Of a stretch of 6,149 nt of DNA, positions 1 to 5,395 are shown in pieces. The notes under the pieces were generated by a model that ran no database searches, had not been told where the DNA came from, and saw nothing but the letters and a program-made list of their open reading frames with translations. Location: the NCBI GenBank assembly GCA_027051265.1, contig JALTZH010000027.1:1-6149 (forward strand), read 5' to 3'. Position 1 is the stretch's first letter. Each line of letters begins with the position of its first letter. A program made the translations under genes and the position numbers. This stretch comes from an archaeon (lineage in GTDB: Archaea; Hydrothermarchaeota; Hydrothermarchaeia; JALTZZ01; JALUTC01).

Positions 1-164
1 GTTTAAGCTATACTAGTAGTATTGAAAGATAAATTCTGATATTTTGTATATTGTTACATAGGGATTTTGTTTAGGTTATACTAGTGGTATTGAAAGATTG
101 TTGGTGAGCGATTTATAATTGTAGGATATCCCGCTAGTTTAAGTTATACTAGTAGTATTGGAAG
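1..164 (+). CRISPR. Distal end of a CRISPR array (3 repeats, 2 spacers)
   Basis: Three 28-base repeats lie at 1-28, 69-96 and 137-164, an exact 68-base period, separated by two unrelated spacers of 40 bases each (29-68 and 97-136). Each repeat begins GTTTA and ends ATTGAAAG (ATTGGAAG in the third). ATTGAAAG matches the 8-base crRNA 5' handle known from archaeal type I/III systems such as Pyrococcus, so transcription is inferred to run left to right with the leader outside the window. An ATACT / AGTAT stem with a three-base loop sits in the middle of every repeat; in the second repeat one stem base is A-to-G, which keeps a G-U pair. The copies differ from each other at several positions, which is typical of the old, leader-distal end. 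The first repeat starts at base 1, so the array very probably continues to the left. No cas gene is in the window, so the subtype cannot be told. Confidence 0.86.
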
Positions 165-175
165 GAATGTTCCAT

Positions 176-203
176 TTGTTGTTTATACTTGTAGTATTAT
201 AAA
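176..203 (+). repeat. Decayed terminal CRISPR repeat remnant
   Basis: Aligned on the central stem, this stretch keeps TTATACT-like sequence, the three-base loop (TGT instead of AGT) and GTAGTATT, but has lost the GTTTAA start and the exact ATTGAAAG end. It begins only about 11 bases after the last good repeat, so the intervening spacer is shortened. The TAGTATTA core recurs once more at 205-212, just before the truA start. I read this as the eroded end of the array; chance similarity in AT-rich DNA is the alternative. Confidence 0.5.
181..190 (+). promoter_or_regulatory. Possible truA TATA box inside the decayed repeat
   Basis: GTTTATACTT resembles an archaeal TATA box and is centred about 34 bases before the truA ATG. 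This would place the transcript start around 211, giving a very short leader. No Shine-Dalgarno-like sequence precedes the ATG, which fits a short-leader or leaderless mRNA. An alternative box, TTATAAAA at 198-205, would start transcription inside the gene and is less likely. The assignment is inferred from position only. Confidence 0.3.
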
Positions 204-219
204 ATAGTATTAAGAAAAT

Positions 220-1011
220 ATGAGATATGCATTAAAAGTATTCTATTATGGATTAAATTTCTATGGCTCACAGATACAAAAGGATAAGAGAACGGTTGAG
301 GGTGTTTTAATAGAAACTTTAAAAAAATTGGGATATGATGTACACAATTTTAAACGTGCAAGTAGAACAGATAGAAAGGTATCCGCTTTACAAAACGTTT
401 TTGCATTTTCTACGAATAAAGAATTAAACATAGAGATAATTAACAGGAATTTACCCGATGACATAAGAATATTAGCAAAAGCTATTGTACCGGAGGATTT
501 TAATCCTAGATATAACGTCTTAGAAAAAACGTATAAATATTTTCTATTCAACGACAACTACAACGTTGAAAAGATGAGAGAAGCTGCGAAAATGTTTATC
601 GGTAAACATGATTTTTATAATTTTTGTATCAGAAAAGGTTTAAAAAAAAGTACAATAAAGAATTTAAAAAATATAGATTTAGAAATATTTGATGATATAA
701 TCATTTTAACATTTAGATCAAAGAGTTTTTTAAGAGGAATGATAAGAAAAATCGTTACCGCTTTAAAATTAGTTGGTGAAGGAAAACTATCAAAGAAGGA
801 TATAGAAGAAGCATTAGATAGAAAAAAAGATTTAAAGCTTTCACCTGCACCAGCTGAATATCTAGTATTATGGGATATAAAATACAAAGACGTTTCTTTC
901 GAATACGATGAAAAAGTACTAAACGATGTTAAAAGATTTATAATTAAAAATTACTATTCAAAATATAAATTATTTTATTATATTTTTAAAAATATTATAG
1001 AAGCTTTATAA
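220..1011 (+). CDS. truA: tRNA pseudouridine synthase TruA (positions 38-40)
   Basis: This 263-residue cytoplasmic enzyme should convert uridine to pseudouridine at positions 38-40 of the tRNA anticodon arm. The N-terminal strand MRYALKVFYYG and the catalytic block ASRTDRKVSALQNVFAF (residues 47-63) match the family; D51 is the catalytic aspartate. The second domain shows NPRYNVLEKTYKYFLF (95-110, with the conserved active-site tyrosine around 105-107), HDFYNF (130-135), FLRGMIRKIV (170-179) with VGEGKLS (185-191), and the C-terminal LSPAPAEYLVLWDIKY (207-222). The length is normal for TruA. The ATG at 220 is chosen because homologs start directly with this first strand; there is no visible ribosome binding site. 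The block reads SRTDRKVSA where many members have GRTDxGVHA, a mild variation that keeps the aspartate. It follows the CRISPR tail on the same strand and converges on the trehalose gene with a gap of 24 bases. The ATTTTTAAAAAT-type sequence near its 3' end is simple AT sequence within the coding region. Confidence 0.95.
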   Translation: MRYALKVFYYGLNFYGSQIQKDKRTVEGVLIETLKKLGYDVHNFKRASRTDRKVSALQNVFAFSTNKELNIEIINRNLPDDIRILAKAIVPEDFNPRYNVLEKTYKYFLFNDNYNVEKMREAAKMFIGKHDFYNFCIRKGLKKSTIKNLKNIDLEIFDDIIILTFRSKSFLRGMIRKIVTALKLVGEGKLSKKDIEEALDRKKDLKLSPAPAEYLVLWDIKYKDVSFEYDEKVLNDVKRFIIKNYYSKYKLFYYIFKNIIEAL

Positions 1012-1035
1012 ATGCAAAAGGAAAATCTAATATGT

Positions 1036-3213
1036 TTATTCTCCTATAATTAATTTTTTTAAAAGATTTCTTGCATCTTTGTAAGAATACAAATTATATT
1101 TAGCAGATGATATTTCATAACCTATTTTTATTGTATATGAATCTTTAGGAAGTAACTTAAACATATCTTCATCCGTCACATCATCTCCCATAGCTAATAT
1201 GAAATCGTAATCTTTTTTAGATAAGAAGAACATTGCCGCCCTCCCTTTGTTAATGCCGGAGTTCTTAATTTCTATAACTTTATTCCCCTCTAAAATTTCT
1301 AGATTTAAGTTCATTATTAAATTCAGAAGTATATGTTTTAATTCATAAACTCTTGTTGCTGCAAGTTCTGGATCGACTTTTCGATAATGCCATGCTAAAG
1401 AATATTCTTTCTCTTCCACAAAAGAACCCGGGGTTTTATTAACAAAGATTTCCAACACTTCACGAATCTCTCTTTTCCATTCTGTAGTTAGATGTTCTAT
1501 TTCAACCCAAGTTCCATATTTATCTCTTATAAGAGCTCCATGTTCAGCTACAAGATAAATTTCCAAATCCTTAAAGAATTCTTCCATATTCTTCCTATTT
1601 CTACCACTAATTATAACAACATCGTTTCTCTCATCGTTTGACAGCTTTCCTAAAATTTCTAACAATTCCATGTCTGGATAGCATTCATTCGGATTTTCTT
1701 TAAAAGGTATTAAAGTACCATCGTAATCCAATAAAAACAATCTACTTGAACATTTTTTATATTCTTCGATGATTTTCTTTTTTATCTCTTTTGTTAGGAA
1801 TCTTGTTGATAATTTTTTCTGTAGTTTTTTAATCTCATTAAATTTTTCCATAAAATCTTTAAACCACACTTTTATATCGTATCTTTTTATTCTTTCACGC
1901 ATTATTTTCATCCTATTTTTTTGTTCGGTTTTGTTCATTTCAGCTGCTATTCTTATTGCAGCTGCAATTTCTTCCTCATTGTTTGGATTAACAATTAACG
2001 CTTCCGTTAATTCTTTCGAAGATCCAGCCATTTCACTAAGGATAAGAACACCATCGTTTTTATGTCTAGAAGCAATATATTCCTTTGAAATTAAATTCAT
2101 ACCATCTCTAAGAGGTGTTATAAGAGCAATATCGGATAATTTGTACAAAGAAGTAATCGTATTAATGGATAAGGATTTATATATATAATGTATTGGAATC
2201 CAATTCATCGTACCATATTTTCCATTAATCTCACCTACTAATCTGTCTATCTCTCTTTTTAAGTTTTTATATTCTTTTATCTTTGTTCTTGATGGAGCAA
2301 CTACTAGAAGTAGTAATATTTTCTCTTTAAATTTTGGATTCTCTCTTAAAAAGATTTCATACGCTTTAATTTTTTGAACAATTCCTTTTGTATAATCAAG
2401 CCTATCTATTGAGAGAATAATTTTTTTCCTTCCCAATCTTTTTTTCAATCTATTAATTTCTCTTTTAATCTTTATATCATTGTGTACACTTTCAAAACGT
2501 TCGAAATCTATTCCCATTGGAAAGGAATCAACCTTTATTACGCGATCCTCTAAATATATATGTCCAAATTCATGCTCATAACCTAGAATTCTTCTTACAC
2601 TATTTAAAAAATGTATAACATAATCATACGTATGAAATCCAATCAAATCCGAACCTAAAATTCCTTCTAATAATTCTTTTCTTTCAGGAATTTGTCTAAA
2701 TATTTCATAGGATGGAAATGGTATATGTAAGAAAAATCCAATCGATGCATCGTTATATTTTTTTCTGATCATTTTTGGTAAAAGCATTAGATGATAGTCA
2801 TGAATCCATATGAAATTATTTTCATCGAGAAATTCCTCCAAAACGTTTAAAAACTTTTCGTTTACTTTTTTATAATATTTCCAAAAATTTTTCTTAAAAA
2901 TCGTGTACTGGGGAAAATAATGAAACAACGGCCATAATGTTCTGTTACAATACCCATAGTAATAGTTCATCACTTCTCTTTTTGTAAGAAATACTGGAAC
3001 ATAATTATTTTCAACGAGTTTCTCTTTTATTTCATTAATCTTATTCTTAGTAGCTTCTATGCTTATTCCCGGCCATCCAATCCATGTATATTTTTCTATA
3101 CGTAAAGATTTCAAACCAGTTACAAGACCTCCGATACTTTCTTGCAGAATAACTTTATCGTTTTTTATTGAAATGTTTACTGGCAATCTATTCGAGACTA
3201 TTATAAGATTCAT
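1036..3213 (-). CDS. otsA-otsB: Bifunctional trehalose-6-phosphate synthase/phosphatase (OtsA-OtsB fusion)
   Basis: This 725-residue protein should make trehalose, a compatible solute and protein stabiliser, from a nucleotide-glucose donor and glucose-6-phosphate through trehalose-6-phosphate. Residues 1 to about 465 are a GT20 glycosyltransferase: SNRLPV (7-12), GGL (28-30), YYYGYCNRTLWPLFHY (84-99), WIHDYHLMLLP (136-146, D139), FFLHIPFPSYEIFR (160-173), SIDRLDYTKG (268-277, with the phosphate-binding R271 and K276) and RDGMNLISKEY (369-379, donor-binding E378). Residues from about 490 to 725 are a HAD phosphatase: LDYDGTL (495-501, nucleophile D496 and acid/base D498), SGRNRKNMEEFF (536-547), VAEHGA (555-560), K656 in the GINKGRAA block, and GDDVTDEDMF (676-685). 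Every key residue I could check in both halves is present, so both activities are expected. Fusion in this order is known from Thermoproteus tenax TPSP and from eukaryotes. The ATG start sits directly before the first strand. The gene stands alone, with no trehalose or osmolyte genes next to it. The sugar-nucleotide preference (UDP, ADP or other) cannot be read from sequence. Confidence 0.95.
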   Translation of the reverse strand: MNLIIVSNRLPVNISIKNDKVILQESIGGLVTGLKSLRIEKYTWIGWPGISIEATKNKINEIKEKLVENNYVPVFLTKREVMNYYYGYCNRTLWPLFHYFPQYTIFKKNFWKYYKKVNEKFLNVLEEFLDENNFIWIHDYHLMLLPKMIRKKYNDASIGFFLHIPFPSYEIFRQIPERKELLEGILGSDLIGFHTYDYVIHFLNSVRRILGYEHEFGHIYLEDRVIKVDSFPMGIDFERFESVHNDIKIKREINRLKKRLGRKKIILSIDRLDYTKGIVQKIKAYEIFLRENPKFKEKILLLLVVAPSRTKIKEYKNLKREIDRLVGEINGKYGTMNWIPIHYIYKSLSINTITSLYKLSDIALITPLRDGMNLISKEYIASRHKNDGVLILSEMAGSSKELTEALIVNPNNEEEIAAAIRIAAEMNKTEQKNRMKIMRERIKRYDIKVWFKDFMEKFNEIKKLQKKLSTRFLTKEIKKKIIEEYKKCSSRLFLLDYDGTLIPFKENPNECYPDMELLEILGKLSNDERNDVVIISGRNRKNMEEFFKDLEIYLVAEHGALIRDKYGTWVEIEHLTTEWKREIREVLEIFVNKTPGSFVEEKEYSLAWHYRKVDPELAATRVYELKHILLNLIMNLNLEILEGNKVIEIKNSGINKGRAAMFFLSKKDYDFILAMGDDVTDEDMFKLLPKDSYTIKIGYEISSAKYNLYSYKDARNLLKKLIIGE
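1054..1060 (+). terminator. Possible T-tract terminator for truA
   Basis: A run of seven T lies 43 bases after the truA stop codon, inside the 3' end of the opposing trehalose gene, where it encodes lysines on the other strand. Archaeal RNA polymerase can terminate at U-tracts without a hairpin, and the convergent arrangement leaves no other place. The base run is seen; the function is inferred. Confidence 0.3.
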
Positions 3214-3329
3214 AATTAATAAGTTGAAATCATGTAGAAAAAAACGAAAAATCCAAAACGAAGATCTTTCTCATTATATCATGACTATTTTATTCATCGA
3301 AATAAGATGTTATCATTCTCGCCTTTTTA
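3214..3329. promoter_or_regulatory. Divergent intergenic region between the trehalose gene and taw1
   Basis: These 116 bases must hold promoters for two genes read outward. ATTATATC around 3273-3280 is TATA-like on both strands (GATATAAT on the minus strand). On the plus strand it predicts a start near 3302, and on the minus strand one near 3250, giving leaders of about 30-40 bases. CTATTTTATTC at 3285-3295 is another plus-strand option closer to taw1. No Shine-Dalgarno sequence precedes either ATG. I see no RNA gene or strong hairpin here. Confidence 0.35.
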
Positions 3330-4274
3330 ATGAAAAAAGAAGATGTTAAAAAACTCTTAATAAAACATAAATATAAACTGATTGGGAACCATTCTGCAGT
3401 AAAAATATGTCATTGGACCAGAGAAATGATCTTAAAGAATAGGGCCTGTTATAAATCAAAGTTTTATGGAATAAAATCACATCGCTGTATCCAAATGACG
3501 CCTAGTGTTTCATGGTGTCAACATTCATGTTTATATTGTTGGAGACCCGTCGAATATACATTAAACACATATATAGATACGGATATTGATGATCCAGAGT
3601 TCATTGTTGAAGAATCCATTAAAAAGCAAAGGGAAATTATCATGAACTTTAAATTTAAGTTAGATCAAGGTTTAATTGATCCGAAAATATTTGAAGAAGC
3701 ATTAAATCCAATACATGCAGCAATTTCTTTAGCTGGTGAACCAACGAACTATCCTTACATTAACGATTTAATTGAAGAGTACAAAAAAAGAGGCTTTACA
3801 ACATTTTTAGTTACAAACGGAATGAATCCAAAACGTTTAGAGGATATAAAACCAACGCAACTCTATATTTCTCTAACAAGTTTTGATGAAAGGAGTTATG
3901 AAAAGATACATAGACCAAAAATAAAGAATGGTTGGAAGTTGCTCATGAGGTCTTTGGAAATATTTTCCAATAGAAAAGATATTCGTAGAGTAATAAGAAT
4001 AACGGTTATAAAAAATTTCAACCTTGAATATCCGGAGAAATTCATAAATCTCATCGAAAAAGCAAATCCAGATTTTATAGAATGTAAATCTTATATGCGT
4101 GTTGGATTTTCTCAGTATAGATTAGATAAGCAAAACGTTCCATCTTTTGATGATGTTTACAAATTCTCTAAAAAGATATCCGATGAACTTGGATATAAAA
4201 TAGAAGATTATTCAAAAGAAAGTAAAGCCGTTCTTTTATCTTCAGGTAGAAAAAAAAGATATATAAAATTTTAA
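3330..4274 (+). CDS. taw1: tRNA 4-demethylwyosine synthase (radical SAM, Taw1/TYW1)
   Basis: This 314-residue radical SAM enzyme builds the tricyclic base 4-demethylwyosine (imG-14) on N1-methylguanosine 37 of tRNA-Phe, using pyruvate as the two-carbon donor; the modified base protects the reading frame. The radical SAM cluster motif is C63-x3-C67-x2-C70 (WCQHSCLYCW). A second [4Fe-4S] cluster is expected from C27, C40 and C53, and K42 directly after CY corresponds to the lysine proposed to bind pyruvate as a Schiff base in the Methanocaldococcus enzyme. Other family signatures are IGNHSAVKICHWT (18-30), KFYGIKSHRCIQMTPSVSWC (44-63), SLAGEPTNYPYI (133-144), TNGMNP, HRPKIKNGW and YMRVGFSQYRL. 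The length suits the archaeal form, which lacks the flavodoxin domain of eukaryotic TYW1. It converges on mvk with only 5 bases between stop codons. Its natural partners, Trm5 and Taw2, are not in the window. Confidence 0.96.
   Translation: MKKEDVKKLLIKHKYKLIGNHSAVKICHWTREMILKNRACYKSKFYGIKSHRCIQMTPSVSWCQHSCLYCWRPVEYTLNTYIDTDIDDPEFIVEESIKKQREIIMNFKFKLDQGLIDPKIFEEALNPIHAAISLAGEPTNYPYINDLIEEYKKRGFTTFLVTNGMNPKRLEDIKPTQLYISLTSFDERSYEKIHRPKIKNGWKLLMRSLEIFSNRKDIRRVIRITVIKNFNLEYPEKFINLIEKANPDFIECKSYMRVGFSQYRLDKQNVPSFDDVYKFSKKISDELGYKIEDYSKESKAVLLSSGRKKRYIKF
4250..4257 (-). terminator. Possible T-tract terminator for mvk
   Basis: On the minus strand a run of eight T begins about 22 bases after the mvk stop codon, inside the 3' end of taw1, where it encodes basic residues on the plus strand. 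It is a plausible archaeal U-tract termination site. The position is suggestive but nothing else supports it. Confidence 0.3.
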
Positions 4275-4279
4275 ACTAC

Positions 4280-5209
4280 TTAACTTCTAACACCAATGTT
4301 TTCCGTTTTTATAATCGTGGCGTAATTTGAATATGTATTTTTAATTTTATATAAAATTTTTTCGTAATTCTTACGTCTATTATATCCGATTAAACATCCT
4401 CCTCCACCTGCACCTGTTATTTTAACACCTGTACAACCAAAATCGATGAGTTTATATCTATAATGTTCTACTGCTTCGTTACTCACACCAATAGCGTTTA
4501 GTAATCCATGGTTCATGTTCATTAGGTCTGAGATATCTTCATCTCTCATAATTTTACGCTTTGCATCTCTTACTATTTTTTCAATACAGTTAAAAATTTC
4601 ATCAACTATTTCTTTGTTCTTATCGTATAGTTTTTTAACACGATTTACTAAATCTTTAGTCTTTCTCTTAATTCCTGTATCAAATAAAATCAAAGATAAC
4701 TCAGAATTCATTCTTTCAAAAATATTCCTATGTATTAAATACATCCCACCAAACGTCGTAATATAAGTATCTGTTCTTGAAGCTAAACCCTGAATCTCAA
4801 GCTCCGTTTCATATGCTAGTTTTGCAACGTCTTCTTTGTTCACATCTTCCAGAAAAGTTTTTATGATTCCGTATATTATCGAAACGGATAAACTTGCAGA
4901 GCTGCCTAATCCACTTGATATAGGAGCATCTGTTTTTATACTGATTTCTAAACCACATTTCTTATCAACATATTCAAAAGATTTTTCAACAGCTTTTGTT
5001 GCGTATGGTAAAGTTTCATCATAGATATTGTTGATGTTTTTTTTAATCCGAATATTAAAGTTTTTGGATTCTATAATAATACTTGAATCATTTCTCTTTT
5101 TAATCTTTACTGTAACATATTTATCTATAGCCATTGCAATACATGGTTTTCCATAAACTACAGAATGTTCACCAAACAATATAACCTTTAACGGCGCTCT
5201 TATAATCAA
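4280..5209 (-). CDS. mvk: Mevalonate kinase (GHMP family), TTG start
   Basis: This 309-residue cytoplasmic kinase phosphorylates mevalonate with ATP to 5-phosphomevalonate, the step after HMG-CoA reductase towards archaeal isoprenoid ether lipids. Motif 1 is RAPLKVILFGEHSVVYGKP (residues 4-22, with K8, E14 and H15). The GHMP phosphate-binding loop is PISSGLGSSAS (96-106). The catalytic aspartate is D147 in ASRTDTYITTFGG, the PTD-like form seen in some archaeal mevalonate kinases. Motif 3 is KITGAGGGGC (263-272). The length is typical for archaea. The start must be TTG: reading upstream in frame gives ACG, TTT and then a TAG stop, and family members begin just before the IIxxPxK strand. A GGGGGT Shine-Dalgarno-like sequence 8 bases upstream supports this start. 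It is divergent from cooS and convergent with taw1, with no other mevalonate-pathway gene next to it. Confidence 0.95.
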   Translation of the reverse strand: MIIRAPLKVILFGEHSVVYGKPCIAMAIDKYVTVKIKKRNDSSIIIESKNFNIRIKKNINNIYDETLPYATKAVEKSFEYVDKKCGLEISIKTDAPISSGLGSSASLSVSIIYGIIKTFLEDVNKEDVAKLAYETELEIQGLASRTDTYITTFGGMYLIHRNIFERMNSELSLILFDTGIKRKTKDLVNRVKKLYDKNKEIVDEIFNCIEKIVRDAKRKIMRDEDISDLMNMNHGLLNAIGVSNEAVEHYRYKLIDFGCTGVKITGAGGGGCLIGYNRRKNYEKILYKIKNTYSNYATIIKTENIGVRS

Positions 5210-5217
5210 CGTAAACT

Positions 5218-5223
5218 ACCCCC
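5218..5223 (-). promoter_or_regulatory. Ribosome binding site deciding the mvk TTG start
   Basis: On the minus strand GGGGGT, followed by AG, lies 8 bases before the TTG. It resembles the archaeal anti-16S complement GGAGGTGAT with one mismatch in the core. It is the only clear Shine-Dalgarno-like site in front of any gene in this window. A nearby ATG at 5224-5226 is in a different frame and precedes the site. Confidence 0.55.
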
Positions 5224-5250
5224 ATCATGATTTTGTGTAAGATTTACTAG

Positions 5251-5256
5251 TTTTAA
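5251..5256 (-). promoter_or_regulatory. Possible mvk TATA box
   Basis: CCTTAAAACTAG on the minus strand contains a weak TATA-like core (TTAAAA). Its distance predicts a transcript start near 5228 and a leader of roughly 18 bases that would just include the GGGGGT ribosome binding site. The match to consensus is poor, and the AT-rich stretch near 5281-5295 is an alternative. Confidence 0.22.
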
Positions 5257-5331
5257 GGAATATTTCATCACTACTATAACAGTTTTTATTTTACCATGAT
5301 AAAGCGTCTCTCTTAAAAAAATAAAGAAAAA

Positions 5332-5359
5332 CCCGAAAATTTTCGAAAAAACTTTCGGG
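5332..5359. promoter_or_regulatory. Nested palindrome upstream of cooS (operator or hairpin)
   Basis: CCCGAAA (5332-5338) pairs perfectly with TTTCGGG (5353-5359) across a 14-base loop. Inside lies a perfect 12-base palindrome, CGAAAATTTTCG (5334-5345), so CGAAAA/TTTTCG half-sites occur four times in alternating orientation. The element ends 36 bases before the cooS ATG, immediately upstream of the likely BRE/TATA region, which is where archaeal activators often bind. On the minus strand the hairpin is followed directly by TTTTTCTTTATTTTTTT, resembling an intrinsic terminator, so it could instead stop antisense transcription coming from cooS towards mvk. The symmetry is seen directly; the function is inference. 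Confidence 0.55.
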
Positions 5360-5365
5360 GTAAAA

Positions 5366-5373
5366 CTTATTTT
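5366..5373 (+). promoter_or_regulatory. Possible cooS TATA box
   Basis: CTTATTTT is preceded by the purine-rich GGGGTAAAA, which could serve as BRE. It is centred about 26 bases before the A of the cooS ATG, the distance expected for a leaderless transcript. No Shine-Dalgarno sequence lies between it and the ATG. The box departs from the consensus TTTATATA in its second half. Confidence 0.35.
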
Positions 5374-5395
5374 TTTGTTAATTATATTTACTAAA

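Noticed and set aside
165-180. A third CRISPR spacer
   Set aside because: It is far shorter than the 40-base spacers and is bounded only by a decayed repeat, so it is at best a remnant.
980-995. A 16-base perfect palindrome ATATTTTTAAAAATAT near the end of truA
   Set aside because: It is simple AT sequence inside coding DNA of an AT-rich genome, and the family match of the gene explains it.
1769-2188. 139-residue open frame on the plus strand
   Set aside because: It lies wholly antisense to the conserved trehalose synthase/phosphatase and shows no family motif.
3059-3349. 96-residue plus-strand open frame spanning the divergent gap and the taw1 start
   Set aside because: It overlaps the conserved N-terminus of the trehalose gene antisense and taw1 in another frame; there is no motif or ribosome binding site.
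5220-5280. Box C-like GTGATGA and ATGATGG on the minus strand upstream of mvk, suggesting a C/D box guide RNA
   Set aside because: No CTGA box D or D' occurs at a fitting distance, and there is no closing stem.
5210-5395. A small gene or tRNA in the mvk-cooS gap
   Set aside because: No tRNA arms or credible open frame with a start and ribosome binding site are visible; promoter elements and the palindrome account for the space.
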